Shown: positions 30,290 through 43,700 of the stretch, piece by piece
Numbering within the stretch: the first letter of the stretch is position 1
Layout: each line of letters starts with the position of its first letter
DNA from: Heterodera schachtii
Taxonomy: Eukaryota; Nematoda; Chromadorea; Rhabditida; Heteroderidae
Direction of reading: 5' to 3'
DNA length: 64,000 nt
Assembly (NCBI GenBank): GCA_023374025.1
Contig: SIJG01000207.1
Coordinates: 62,001-126,000 of the forward strand
Notes under the pieces: generated by a model
What the model was told of the DNA's origin: nothing
The model's database searches: none
What the model saw: only the letters and a program-made list of their open reading frames with translations
Position numbers and translations under genes: made by a program

Positions 30290-30630
30290 AGATCATTTAA
30301 TTAATCACAAATATAAATGACAATTTATAGGGAATTTATTTATAGTGTTATTTTAAATATTTTACTTAAATTCAATTCAAATGAATACTTTTTTATTTAA
30401 ATAAAAAGAACATATTTTCTTTTTGTTTATGATTTGGAGATAATCCATCAAAATAAAAGAAAATTGTAAAAAGACAAATAATTGGAAAATTTAATAAAAT
30501 AAAAGAAAGAAATAAAGCAAAAAGGAATAAAATACTCAGCCAAAGAATAAAAAAATATTTATCATATAATTAGCATAATAAATAATGAAAAAAACATAAA
30601 AATAATATTTCAAATTGAAAAGCACAAGTA
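30290..30630. other. Spacer with an HTH-family scrap
   Basis: AT-rich, apart from 30480-30550, which resembles repeat 1 of the HTH family on the plus strand (ggaaaatttaataaaataaa, gcaaaaaggaataaaatact). No gene. Confidence 0.4.
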
Positions 30631-30632
30631 AA

Positions 30633-31336
30633 TCACTGTTCTTCGTCTGCTGTTTTTTGAAACATTTCTTCTCCAAATTGCTTCTTCCATTTACAAATAC
30701 TAATTGGGTGAATATTCAATATTTTTGCAATTTCCGTGTCACTCATTTTTGGATTTTCGCTTTTTATTTCCCAATAAATTTTCATTTTTTCCATTTTTTC
30801 TTTCTCCGTGATACAATTTTTACTCATTCCAAATTGTTTCTTCCATCTTTTAAGTGTTGCATGGCTTACTCCAATTTTCTTACAAATTTCGGCATAATTT
30901 TGTTGCCATTCTTATGCGAATATTTTCCTTTTTGCTTATATTCATTTTTTATTGCAATGAATTGTTGCACAATTTCCAATTTTTCATCATCAGTTTTAAT
31001 TATTTTCTGATGAAGTCCTAATTCTTTAATCCATTTTTGAATATAATTTCGATTTGTTCCTAATTTTTTTGCTATTTTTGAATTAATTTTATAACATTTT
31101 TTATTTGAATATTTTTTTCCTTTTTCCTTTATTTTTTCTTTTATTTTATAATATTTTTTAATTATTTCTCTTTTTTTCTGTTCAGTTCGTTTTTCTTCTT
31201 CTTCTTTTTCCCATTTTTCTCCAAATATTTCATCAAATGACTTTTGTTCCAACTTTTTCTCTTCTGTTCCAACTTTTGTAATTTCAACAATTAAAAATAC
31301 AAATAAAAATAAAAATAGAAATAAACAAAATTTCAT
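30633..31336 (-). pseudogene. Secreted HTH-repeat gene, copy F (single frameshift)
   Basis: From the ATG at 31334-31336 the signal peptide (MKFCLFLFLFLFVFLIVEIT), FDEIFGEKWEKEEEEKRTEQ, the linker and HTH repeat 1 are intact. One base is missing near 30910, where family members read KEW and this copy reads KNG, so the frame ends at 30866. Repeats 2 and 3 continue in another frame to 30633 and are clean (EIAKILNIHPISICKWKKQF). A single lesion in an otherwise good gene could also be an assembly error. Confidence 0.7.
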
Positions 31337-31339
31337 ATT

Positions 31340-31640
31340 TTCAATGTATGCTTAACAAAATTATAAATTCACAAAAAAATTACTAATATAATAATTGACG
31401 AATGGATTTTATAAAATATTTTCGATTAATTTAGGAAATGCTTTCAAACGCTAATCATTACCAATTAAAAAATAACCAAAATTCAGGATAAAAATATGTA
31501 AAAAACAGGACAATTTAAGATTAACTATTACAAAGATTTTATTCATTTCCTCAGGACAAACATAAAAAACGCAACACAAATTTATGAAAAAAAAAAATTT
31601 CTTTTTAATATGTCCATTTTTTTAACAAAATTTAATCGAA
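31340..31640. other. AT-rich spacer upstream of copy F
   Basis: No ORF, repeat or RNA gene is recognised. The sequence is A/T-rich with short homopolymers. Confidence 0.4.
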
Positions 31641-31671
31641 TAATAATATTTCGTAATAAAATATAATTCCT

Positions 31672-32092
31672 TCTGGCCACTGCTGACCCGGCAGCTGAAA
31701 TCAATGCCAATTTGAAGCGCCAAATTTCGCGGCACTTTTGTGCAGGCGGCGATTGGCGGTGAAACGGCCACTGGACAGCCAGTGAATTTTTAATGAAAAG
31801 CTAAATAAATGGTAACACTAATTGCGGTCGAGAATCTCTCAGTATCGAGAACAAATTTTTCAAGACTCTCGGTAACTTATAATGTGATAATGTTCAGTTA
31901 TTACAAAAAATAAAAAAATTAGGATTTTATGAAACCATTGACTTCGTAATATAAATAAATTGAATAATTAATTGCTATAAAAGCATAAATTCCACTTATT
32001 AGAGAATGTTATTTCGTTTTTGAATTTTACTCCATTCCATGGTCATTTTGCTGTGGACCAGGAAATGTGCATCAGAAAATTCATTTGCTAAC
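31672..32092 (+). pseudogene. FkbM-like methyltransferase remnant (S2 copy)
   Basis: 31675-31765 reads ATADPAAEINANLKRQIS, matching the exon at 48285-48470 of the right-hand copy, then loses frame. 32039-32092 keeps only the end of the last exon (QEMCIRKFIC-stop) joined to GHFAV by deletion. The exons with DIEGAE are gone. Clearly dead. Confidence 0.6.
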
Positions 32093-35000
32093 CGTACATA
32101 TATATATATATATATATGTACTGTATGTACTTGTCACCGTATCCATACAATATTTCGTGTTTTTTCACTGTTTATTTTTTTAAATTTTTACTTTTGCAAA
32201 CTTTCGACTACAATAATTAAAATTTTCAGCATTAACTTTAATTGTTGTTTTATTTATGAAACCATTGACTTTATAATTTAAATAAATTGAAAGAATTAAT
32301 AATTAATAGCACTATTAAAATTATCAATTCCACTTTTATGAGAATGTTATTTAATTTTTGAATTTTAATCCAATTTCAATTAAATTTCACATTTTCACTA
32401 ATAATTCTGGCGAATTAATCCGTTTTTCGTTTTAATGGCACGGCATATTTCATTGCGTGTTTCTCATTTTTTAAATTTTGTGTGCCACAACGCTGAAGCA
32501 CATTAATTAATTCGTAGGTAAAAGGAAATTATTACTCTGTAAATGAGAATTAGTAATTTAAATGTATGAAAAAAATGTAATAGCAAGTTGATAAAATAAT
32601 GAAAAAATACCCAAATGAATTCGCAGAAATAGAATTTCGGTTTCTTAGTAAACAGTCAATTTTAATTACCCCAACATTTGCTAATGACGTGCTAATTAGC
32701 ATCACAAGTTGTTTGTTCGTTTACATGATACTCTAAACAGAGTTTTAATAAATTTAATTAGTTATTTTAAATTTATTGGCTAACTTTTTTTCTTTAATCA
32801 AGTCTGGCAAAATGCCAAGACAGGCGAAAATAGAGTTTTAAAAATGTTTGATTTAATTTTCAAGTTTTCAGTATTAGAAGGACCGAAAAAATAAAATAAA
32901 AATATGCTTCTTCAATTAAAATTAACATCACAAAAATTAATTAACAATTTACCGTTAATATTTTCAAAAAAAAAAAATTGTTTCCAAAAATTACTTATAA
33001 TACTGCGTCTTACATGGGAAATAACACTTTTCCTGTTTTGTGGTCCCATTATTGCGGCTTATGATTATTAACTATTTTTTGTTATTTTAGAAAAATGACC
33101 GCGGAGGGTTAATTAAAAACTAATGAATTACCTCTTTTGCCGCTAGACTATAAATACAGAAAGATAGATGCTAATGCTTTGTATTATTACAGATTTAATT
33201 CCTTTTTGACTTTCTGAATTTTGCCATTTTTATTTTTTGAAATTACTTTATTTTAATTAGTTATAAATGATAATTAGAATTAATATTTTAATTTGCCAGT
33301 CTGAAATAAATATAAATAATTTCATATTAAGAATTTAATAAATTTTCCTGCTTCCCAACCTACAATTAATGTATTTTTTAAATTTAGGGGTGGAAATGGG
33401 AATATTTGCTCTAAATAAATTCCTATGAGCAAAAAAAAAAAAATTTAAAACGATTTTTAAAATTTTTGCTTTCTCAGTTTGTTTTTAATGCCAAACAAAT
33501 TTTACCATTTTTCCATGACACAAAAGACAGATTTGCGGCGCAATTAATGTGCCAATTGTGTCATAGATTAATGCATCCATCCACGAAGAGAAAATTGTTT
33601 TTTGATGATGCCGATTACGAATTTTTTTTTTTAATGGACCTTGATAAAAGAGAAACATTACGCCATTTTTTTCTTTTTCAATTTTGCCATAGGACCGGAA
33701 ACTGACGAAAAATGAATGGCATTATGTTGCTTTTGAGACAATAATAAATAAAATGAAACAAGGACCATCATCATTAGGAAGCGGATTTTAGGGGGCGAAA
33801 AAGTCCTAAATAGGGGCAAAAAAGTCGCAAAATAGGGAAAAATTTTCTATGTAAATAAGTAAGAACTTAAAAATCCGCGCCCTAATCATCATCATCATCA
33901 TAGTTCTTAAAAGAATTAATTTGGTATTTGTTGCTTCCCACAAAATTTAGAATTTCGGTTCAGGAGGCTCGAAAAATTTGTGGATTAAGAAATTCCTGAA
34001 TTTTTAAAATTTTCTGGTAATTTGTTTTAGCATAATCCATTTTGGAGACTCAAATTAAAAATATAATTTTTCCCATTTATTTTCCTATAAATTCAGATGT
34101 AACGTATTTACACCACTAACCCCCCCTCGCCCCAATTTTTCAGCCCAATTATTATTTTTTGATTATCAAAAACGCCTCCGGCAAAACAAATTCACTCCAG
34201 CAGCCCAATTATTTTTGCGTGACTTTGTGCCAAAAATAAAATAATATTTGTGTAATTGGCCCTTCTCTCCATTTCATTTCCGTAATGAAATCGGATATTT
34301 ATTTCGTCATCATAAAATAATAATTTTTCGCTAAAATTCTTACATCCCCACTCCCAGCATAACAAAATGCCCAATGTTTTATTCTCAAAAATCTGGCACT
34401 TCTCGAGAAAAATAATTCCATTTTAGCCCATATTTTTTTAACCAAATAACATTAAAATACACAAAAATTTGTTTTTATCGGTTTTAATGTCTAGCTTTTC
34501 TGTTTTTGTTTATAAGCCTAAATTGTTTGATCTATTCATAAATTTTGGTACGCTTTTCTATTATTTTTTGAAATTTTTTTTATTGTCATCAAAAAATGAA
34601 AAAACAAATATAAAATTTTCTTGTTTTAAATTTTTGGGAAAAAAATAAAGTTTTTTATTGTCATCGGAAAATATGAAAAAACAAATAAAAAATTTTCTTG
34701 TTTTAAATTTTTGTGAATATTGGCACAAAGCAAATGTAATAGAATTAATACAATAAAAATTACTTAAAAATAAAATTTGAATATGATGACACTATTACTC
34801 AGTTTTCATCTAAGTTTCAATTAAAAATTTCCAATTGAACTTTGAAAAAAATTGAGGCCAATCTGACGTTTATGTTTTATTTGGCATAATGATTAACTGG
34901 TGAACAAAATTAGTTTTTAATGAGTTCATTAGAGCAAAAAAGCCTATGCCCATTAGTATTAGTATTAAATTTTTGGAATTTCGAAGTCAAAAAAGGAGAG

Positions 35001-36844
35001 CCAAATATTTTAAAATGATGAATGTTCCAATTAGTATAAACTTTGGTTTTCAAACAATGAAACCAATGATGCCTTAATGTGTTAATTAACGGTAAACGCA
35101 ACTCATTATTTCTAAAAATAGCAAAATGCCATCATTTTCAGGTTTTAAATTTGGCATAAAATTCCAATTAATTCCCTGAAATTTTCTTATTTAAACACCA
35201 GTTATTCAATAGGTTTATTCATTATATGACAATATAAAATCAAATAGCCACAAATTACTAAAATGAATTTATTTCATTAATTTTCTAAGAAATGGGCAAA
35301 TTAATAATTTATTTATATATTCTTTTTATTAGGTTTATTTGAAATTATCTCTATCATTTTATAATTTTAAAATAGTATAATTCATAAGAATATAAATTTA
35401 ATTTCTTTTTTAATTTAAAATTTTTAATTTATAATTTCTTAATTTTTTTGAATTGTTTAAGTTTTTCTCCTTTTTAATTGATTTTAAAATTTTATTTAAA
35501 ATTCTCATAATTTAATATTTATGTTAAATTTAAATTTTTACATTTTCATTTTTCCCATCGAACGGAAATTTCTCATTATAATACAATTAAAATCTTAAAA
35601 TCTTGGCATTTGCGTACTTTCAGCCAAAACGGAAAAAATTTATTATATTGGAAGGGCGACATAATAATTACTTTCTAAGTTTCCCAGAACATTATATGTA
35701 ATTATCGTACCGAAATGGCAATATAATAATAGTTTCATTCCGTAATTTGTGTAATTTGTGGTTGGCATCATTTTTTGGAATAAAATCGCGTGAGAATGAA
35801 TGGCTTCTTCTTGCACGGCACCGCCCGTATATTAGCAGCAATTTTTGCCATTTTGCCATCACTTTTGAAATTGATAATCCTTTTTGGCATCATAGTTAAC
35901 TGTTTTATTAGACTAATTGCACAATAATTGGAACATCTGTCTACCGTATACCCTTTTCTTGGCTACAGTTCAGGCACTTAAAAAGAATTGGATGAAGGAT
36001 GCCCGGAGGGAAGGCGGGGCTGAAAAGGAAAAGGTGTCCTCTGGAAATGGATAAATTCGTACCATTATCTCCTACACAAGCCTCGGCAGAGGCATTTATT
36101 ACGGCACCTGATGACAAAACTTATCTGAATTTATACCCAATCGTAAGACCTTAAATTCTTGTTCGACCCCTTCCGTAAGTGTTTAAATTTGGAATTTTTA
36201 CCTAATCCTTAAGTCCCTTAAATTCTGAATTTCTACCAAAAGTCCTTAAATTATTTCTTTAAATCCGGTCTCTCTATTAATAATGCAAAAGTTGCAACGA
36301 CAAAAAAATATTCAAAACATTAATTGCACCATTTTTTTCCTTTCTTCCTCCTCCCCAGCTGTTGTTGCGTTTTAATTTAAATCCTTCCGCCATTGGCACG
36401 GCGCACTTTGGCATTTTAATGCCCCACCAATCCGAGAGCAAACATTAACATGCTTAAAAGGCTTATTAGTCTAAGGTCACTTAAGCCTTATTCCCCTGCT
36501 GGTGGCATCATTTTCTACAAACAATTTACTGCCATTAGAAATTTAATGAGAATATGTGATTCACTTCCACTTTTCGTTGTTTAAGTCCGGGGCTTTTTTG
36601 GCCGGTGGGAATTCTGGATTTCTGAGATTTTTTGACAAAAAACTGTTGTCATATTCTTGCACAAAACCATCGAATGCTAAACGAGGAATTATGACAAAAA
36701 ATATTTTTCAATGCTAAATCCATCCACCGTTATTCCTAATTATATTATTAGGAGAATGTTGTTTTCGCTAATTAACTTTACCGTTGTCACAAATAGATTT
36801 ATTTTCTTTTTTAGAAAATTCCATTGTCGAGAATCTTTACTAAA

Positions 36845-37326
36845 ATGTCCTCATTATGGAATGTGTCTGCTGTTTTCATGCTGATCACACTGATCTCTTT
36901 GCTTGTCAACAGCAGTGAAGCGGTGCCATTGCCTTCAAAAAAGTCGTCGTCGTTGTGGTCGCAACTTTTTTCAACGTAAAATTTCAAAATTTGCCGTCTT
37001 GGCATTTTGTACATTTTTTTAATTTGGTGTTTCATTTTAGCGATCGTGAAAGTGCTAAAAAATTGGGGAGCCCTTCTTCGACATCGGCTGGTGGTGGTGG
37101 TGAATTTTCCGGCAAAGAATGGGCGCCATCAGTGCAGTCCCAAATGTTTATACCGTATGCCAACAACGGCAACGGTGGCTTCTTTCTACCGTACCCGAGT
37201 GAAATGGACACAGTCAAACGCAGCAACACGGAAGGCCATTTCCTTGATCCATACGATGGTGGCTCATCGTGGTTGAGCCTCAGCGAACCGAGCCGACTTG
37301 AATGGAACTTCAACAGACTGCGCTAA
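36845..37326 (+). CDS. Small secreted protein, peptide-precursor-like, copy 2
   Basis: Exons 36845-36975 and 37041-37326, 65-bp intron, 138 aa, the same structure as copy 1: signal peptide to SSEA, SLWSQLFS, FIPYANNGNGGFFLPYPS, KR, C-terminus SRLEWNFNRLR. Differences from copy 1 are mostly conservative (HSQ to QSQ, SDPS to SEPS, PSAM to PSEM). The 5' flank back to about 36740 is also conserved with copy 1, including TTAATTAACTTTACCGTTG-type sequence. It lies at the inner end of the left palindrome arm, opposite the broken copy 3. Confidence 0.7.
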
Positions 37327-37330
37327 TGAG

Positions 37331-38945
37331 GAGGCCAAAGATGAACATTAGAAATTTAAACATCATTGAATTCATTTTTTAATTTTTAAGGAAATTTTTT
37401 GAAATTTATTAAATTTATGAATTCGTCTTATCAGAAAAATGTTTATTTTAATGTAATCAATGGCGGCAGCAATATAGGAAAATTCCGAAAAATCGATTTT
37501 TAGTAAAGAATTTCTCGAAAGAATAATGAATAAATCAATTTTTATTAAAGAATTTCTCGAAAGAATAATTTTAAAATTTTCTTAAAATTGTTTTTTGTGC
37601 AAAAATAATAATAAAAAAAACACTAGTTATAACAATTAGCCCCTAGAAATCAGATTCAACACCAATATTTGCATTAAATTGTTTCATAACAGTTAAGCAT
37701 TTCAAGATTCTCGGTAACTCGGACAAAGTTTCGAGTTCCGCAAAATAGTAATCATTTTTTATTTAATTCTTTATTTGTCATTATCACTTATTTTAAATAA
37801 GAATTACCCTTTGTCCTTATTTGTAAGATTTGGGCACAGTTTGCTAAGAAACAGAGCAAAAGTTTTCAAAATTTCCCCGGCGGCGCCTTTCGGCACCGTC
37901 GGACTCTCTTCCCTCATCCACACCAAAAAAAAAAGTTTTTCGAAAAAATGCGACGAAAAAATTGTTAAAGATCTGATTTTTTGATTCTGAATGCACTGAA
38001 ATTTACAAATTGCTTATGTTTTCAACAAAATTGTTAAAATCGATTTTCGGAAATGTATAAATTTCTCATTTCTAAGCCGGAATTTGCTCAGAAAAATAGT
38101 TGGCGGCGAGAAATATGTTGCTAATGCTTGATTTTGTTGCATAAAAATGCGATTTAAGTTTTGGAAGCGTGTTTTAAAAAATGTCCTTCAATGGACTAAC
38201 CGACTGACAAATTAACTAAACTTATCGCTGTTTAATCACCATTCAGCTTTTTTCTTACAATTAGAGCCATTATTGAATGTGCTAGGGTCTCGTAACTTAG
38301 GAAAAATGCCCTAATTTAACTCAAAATCGGACAATTACGAGAATTTATTTCATTAAAATAATTGCTGTTACGGGGAGGGGCGGGGGGGAGGGGGTAATTG
38401 CCCAAAGGAAAGGGGGAAAATCCCGATCACTTTAAACAACACTTGCGCTCACAAATTATGGGGAATGCGTGAGAAAAAGTGGCAGTCAATGCCAAAGGTT
38501 GTGCCGAATAAACCGGAATGGGCGATGGACGGGAATTTGGCAATTAGTGGGGAAGTGAATGGTTATTTTCGCATGATGCGACACTAGTGGCAAAATTTAA
38601 GAAATTAATGATCGGCAGATAAATGCCCTTTGAAAAATGGCACCAAAACAATTTGATAGTAAAGTCAGCATCGTTTGTGTACAGTATCATTTAAGACTAA
38701 AATAGTTTGTCTTAGTCAACCAAATTCAATTAATTTAATATACAAAATCCCAATTTTTTTTTTCAACTTTGTGTAAAACTTAAATATATTTCAACAAATG
38801 CAATAATAATTTTAAATATAATTAAAAAAAAATTAAATAAATAAAACTTTTCAACATTAAAATCCTCCAAATAAATCACTTTTCTTCTGCTATTTTCCGA
38901 AACTTTCTTCTGAAAATTAGCGAATTTCAAATTGTTTCTTCCATA
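37331..38945. other. Palindrome centre, left part; no gene seen
   Basis: 37690-37760 (agattctcggtaactcgga) and 38580-38720 (cagcatcgtttgtgtacagt) recur inverted at 48170-48270 and 47640-47720. A G-rich patch lies at 38370-38416. No coding frame is supported. Confidence 0.45.
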
Positions 38946-39590
38946 TTAAAATGTTTTTCTATCAATTTTTAAGACTTTTGAAATTGCATAATCAGACATT
39001 TCCGGATTTTCATCTTTTATTTGCCAATATTTTTTCGTTTTTTCCATTTTTTGTTCTTCCGTTATTCTTTTCTTGCTAATTCCAAATTGTTTCTTCCAAT
39101 TCGTCATTGTTCTATAGCCAACTCCAATTTTCTTACAAATTTCGTCATAATTTTGGTACCATTCATTTTTTGAATATTTTCTTTTTTGCTTAAATTCATT
39201 TGCCATTGAAATGAATTTTTGAATAATTTCTAATTTTTGTTCATCACTTTTTGATTTGTATTTGTATAAGCCAAGTTCTTTGATCCATTTATAAATATTT
39301 TTGCGATTTGTCCCCAATTTTTTTGATATTTTTCTTTCAATTTTATTCCATTCTTTTTTCGTATATTTTCTTCCTTTTTGCTTTATTTTTTCTTTTATTT
39401 TATAATATTTGCCAATAATTTCTCTTTTTTTGTGCTCATTTCGTTGTTTTTCTTCTTTTTCTTCCCATTTTTCTCCAAATATTTCATCAAATATTTTTTG
39501 TTGCAATTTTTTCTTTTCTGATCCGACATAATTAATATTAATTAGGATAAACAGAAATACAATTAAAGGGTTTAATTGGCAAAATTTCAT
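38946..39590 (-). CDS. Secreted HTH-repeat protein, copy G (C-terminally truncated)
   Basis: 214 aa from the ATG at 39588-39590: signal peptide MKFCQLNPLIVFLFILININ, FDEIFGEKWEEKEEKQRNE, and HTH repeats 1 and 2 complete (DEICKKIGVGYRTMTNWKKQ). Repeat 3 is cut at DRKTF by a stop where other members read ...WKKQFG. The missing end is still visible downstream in another frame (tatggaagaaacaatttgaa). It may be expressed without its last recognition helix. It sits in the spacer of the palindrome and is not itself duplicated in the arms. Confidence 0.65.
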   Translation of the reverse strand: MKFCQLNPLIVFLFILININYVGSEKKKLQQKIFDEIFGEKWEEKEEKQRNEHKKREIIGKYYKIKEKIKQKGRKYTKKEWNKIERKISKKLGTNRKNIYKWIKELGLYKYKSKSDEQKLEIIQKFISMANEFKQKRKYSKNEWYQNYDEICKKIGVGYRTMTNWKKQFGISKKRITEEQKMEKTKKYWQIKDENPEMSDYAISKVLKIDRKTF

Positions 39591-39599
39591 TTCCTTTTA

Positions 39600-40760
39600 A
39601 TGATTCTTTGCCTAAAATTATTATTATTATTATGTTAATTTCATGGATCACCTCCAAATCAGAAAGAAACAAAAATAAAATTATGAGTTTTTTATGTAAA
39701 AAAATATATTTATTTTATTTAAATATTTTTAATTTTTGACATTTAAGAAATAAGGTTAAAAAAATATATTATAACTAATATTCTATCATTTGCCATATAT
39801 TTATGCGATTAATGAGACGATAATTTTGGAATTGATTATTTTTTAATTAAAAATTTACATTATTCGCTTCATAATTGATCTTTTTAGTTAAATCTTTTCG
39901 TTGTATTTTGAATTATTTTTGACGGAAATTCATTATCTTTTTTTAATTATGAAGAAATTACAATTTTTACAAATAAACATTATATTAGAAAAGAATGAAA
40001 AAAAGCAAGAAAGAACTGCCTCCGGCATGACACAAAAGCCTGAACAACATATTAGAGGATGAGAAAGAGAGAAAAACAAGTAATTAGGTAATTAAGTAAT
40101 AACTACGGCCCCCTCCAGCAGTAGTTGAGGTGCGCTGTGACTGAATGTGAAAAGCCCATTTGGCGGATTTATGAAATACTCATTTCGTGGATTTATGAAA
40201 CGACCATTTGGCCAAACCTTGATAAAACCAAGAAAACGTATTTTTTGTTTACAAATTTTTATTTTCTTTTTTATTTCTGCATTTATTTTTCGATTTATAT
40301 AATACAAATTTTTCTCTTCCATTTCATATTTATTACCGGTTTTTTTTTCTTAAAATTTCGTCATAATTTTGTTTCCATTCTTTCAATGAATATTTTGCTT
40401 TTATTCTTTTTTCTATTCATTGACTAATGTGTAATTTCAATTTTTCTTAATCACATTTGTTTTGTAAGCTTAAACTAATGCATTAATCCATTCATAAATT
40501 TTCTTTCAATAAGTCCAAGATTTTTGCTAATTTATAAAACCATCATAAAACTAAATAAAAATAATTTAAAACACATATTTTTCCGACAAAATATTATGTA
40601 AGTGTATGTTTAAGAACATGCTCCAACTGAATATTAAGATTGTATGGGGGTATTTTGTCATAAATTATTGAATTGTTTAATAAATGATCAGTTGGGAGTG
40701 TGATCGTTGGTCTCTTCGCACTGGTCTTTGATCACCGATCATTGTGTTGATCTTTGCCCT
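39600..40760. other. Spacer with decayed HTH fragment
   Basis: About 40350-40510, minus strand, matches repeats 1-2 of the HTH family (aaatttcgtcataattttgt and tccattcataaattttcttt). 40680-40745 is rich in GATC-containing words. The remainder is AT-rich and unremarkable. Confidence 0.45.
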
Positions 40761-43700
40761 CCTCATTAGCGCAGTCTGTTGAAGTTCCATTCAAGTCGGC
40801 TCGGATCGCTGAGGCTCAGCCACGATGAGCCACCATCATACGGGTCAAGGAAATGGCCTTCCGTGTTGCTGCGTTTGACTGTGTCCATTTCACTCGGGTA
40901 CGGTAGAAAGAAGCCATCGTTGCCGTTGTTGGCATACGGTATAAACATTTGGGAATGCACTGATGGCGCCAATTTTTTGCCGGCAAATTCATCGCCACCA
41001 CCAGCCGATGTCGAAGAAGGGCTCCCGAATTCTTTAGCACTTTCACGATTGCTAAATCAAACATCAAATTAAAAAATGTACAAAATGCCAAGGCTGCAAA
41101 ATTTTGAAATTTACGTTGAAAAAAGTTTCGACCACAACGACGACGACTTTTTTGAAGGCAACTGGCACCGCTTCACTGCTGTTGTACAAGCAAAGCGATC
41201 AGTGTGATCACCATAAAAACAGCAGACACATTCCAAAATGAAGACATTTTAGTAAAGACTCTCGACAATGGAATTTTCTAAAAAAGAAAATAAATCTATT
41301 TGTGCCAACAGTAAAGTTAATTAGCGAAAACAACATTCTCCTAATAATATAATTAGGAATAACGGTGAGATTTAGCATTGAAAAATATTTTTTGTCATAA
41401 TTCCTCGTTTAGCATTCGATGGTTTTGTGCAAGAATATGACATCAGTTTTTTGCGAAATCGAAAATATTGAATAAAAACCGAACAAAAAACAGAAAAAAA
41501 TTCGACCGTGCCGGTCTCAAAATGCATATTTATTAAATGGTGGAATCCAAGGCAGCACTTAAACAACGAAAAGTGAAAGTGAATCACATATTCTCATTAA
41601 ATTTCTAATGGCAGTAAATTGTTTGTAGAAAATGATGCCACCAGCAGGGGAATAAGGCTTAAGTGACCTTAGACTAATAAGCCTTTTAAGCATGTTAATG
41701 TTTGCTCTCGGATTGGTGGGGCATTAAAATGCCAAAGTGCGCCGTGCCAATGGCGGAAGGATTTAAATTCAAATGCAACAACAGCTGGGGAGGAGGAAGA
41801 AAGGAAAAAATGAGACAAATTAATTTTTGAAATTTTTTTTTGGTTGTTGCAATTTTTGCATTATTAGTAGAGAGACCGGATTTAAAAAAAATAATTTAAG
41901 GTCTTTGGAGTGGATAGAAGAGGTTCAGAATTTAAGGACTGACGGATTTGGTAAAAATTCGAATTTAAACACTTGCGGATGAAGTAAAACTCCGAATTTA
42001 AGGGACGGTAGAAATTCCGAATTTAAGGTACACGGATTGGTTAGAATTTAGCAAATTTTTATAATCGTATAGCTTAACAAATGCCTCTGCTTAGGCTTCA
42101 GCAGGAGATATTGTTCACAAATTTGCCCTTTTCACTAGGCCAGCTTTTTCTTTGAAGCCCCGCCTCGCCCCCTCCCCTCCGGGCATCCGTCATCCATTTT
42201 CTGCAAACAAAAATTACGCAAAAAGAAATCCGAGAATGCCGAAGAAAAACTAACAAAAATTGTTTGAGTGCCCTCAACTAAAAGTTGAAAGTTGAACCTT
42301 GAAATTTTTTTTAACCCTTGTGTTTTTTTCAAAATCCCCCGCGGCGCCAGCGGAATTTTCGCTTGCAAAACCTCCTAAATAAATGGTGGCCAATGCTACC
42401 CCAAACAAGAGCAACAGAAATGGATACACATGCACTTATTTATGCATTCCTAGGTCACACAAGCTCAAAGGGTAAATAAACATGGGGAAAATCTTTTTGA
42501 TGAAATGCCAAAATGAAATTTTACATTAAAAAATTTAAAATTTTTTTTTGTAATTTTTAATAAAACCAGTCTTTAGAGCTATTGGGGGGAGGGGGGTGGG
42601 AATGAAAATTTTTTGTTTTTCTTCGTGAATTTCTCATAAATTTTAGCACCAAAAATACTTAAATGCGGTAATTTTCTGAGCAAAATTTGTTAACAAACTG
42701 CTAAAAATTCTTTTTATTCCAAGCCTCACACAATTTTTGAAAAATTACACTCTAAAATTTATAGGAACTCCCATAAAAAAAAAAGTTTTCTTATGGGACT
42801 GCTTATTAAACATTTCTTAAGTGACCAACCCATTAATGAATTCTTTTTATTTTTTGTATGCAGGTACTGTAGCCAGCAAAAGGGTATACCGTAGACGGAC
42901 GTTTCAATTTATTATGCAATTAGCTTAATAAAACAGTTAACTATGATGCCAAAACGGATTAACAATTTCAAAGTGATGGCAAAATGGCACAAATTGCTGC
43001 TAATATACGGGCGGTGCAGTGCAAGAAGAAGCCATTCATTCTCACGCCATTTTATTACAAAAAATGATGCCAACCACAAATTACACAAATTACGGAGAAT
43101 GAAACTATTATTATATTGCAATTTCGGTACGTAATTACATATAATGTTCTTGGAAACTTAGAAAGTAATTATTATTTCGCACTTCCAATGATAAATTTCC
43201 GATTACGCAAATGCCAAGATTTGAGGTTTTTAATTGTATTATATGGGAAATTTCCGGTGAATGGGAAAAAAAATAAAAATTTGTTCAAATTTAATATAAA
43301 AATAAATTCAGAAGTAAATTCAAATGCTATTAAAAAGTAATTTATATGGGAATTAATAAATAGCAGAAAACTTTAATAAAACTCAAAAAAAAATTAAAGA
43401 AATATTAATTATATAATTATTACTTAAAATTATAAAATTAATATTTTACGTTAATAAAAAAAATATTAATAATTTTTAAGTTAAGATCTGAACTTTTTCT
43501 AAAAATTATATTAAAAATTCATAAAATTAGGACATTTATGAACAAAATTTAAATAAATAATTTATTTTGTCAATTTTTGGCTAATATTTGATTTTATATT
43601 GCCAAATAAAATGAATTAACCTATTGAATAACTGGTGTTTAAATAAGAAAATTTCAGGGAATTAATTGGAATTTTAGGCCAAATTTAAAACCTGAAAATG

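Larger units (their letters stand above)
31640..37330. repeat. Left arm of a large imperfect palindrome (segment copy S2)
   Basis: Successive blocks match 40760-48480 in reverse orientation: 31670-31795 with 48290-48410; 32200-33070 with 45560-46450; 33460-33800 with 44800-45150; 34050-34480 with 44420-44790; 34790-35240 with 43560-44080; 35580-35940 with 42860-43260; 36300-36740 with 41350-41860; 36745-37326 with 40766-41365. The same segment exists as a third, direct copy from about 21.66 to 30.29 kb. Between genes the arms are non-coding. A (TA)n tract of about 20 bp lies at 32098. Confidence 0.75.

Noticed and set aside
33466..33705. 79-aa plus ORF with CQLCHRLMHP
   Set aside because: The copies at 25.2, 26.1 and 45.0 kb have stops and indels in this frame, so it is not conserved as protein.
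37775..37984. 69-aa ORF near a GC-rich patch (cccggcggcgcctttcggc)
   Set aside because: No conserved counterpart, signal or motif. Composition alone does not support a gene.
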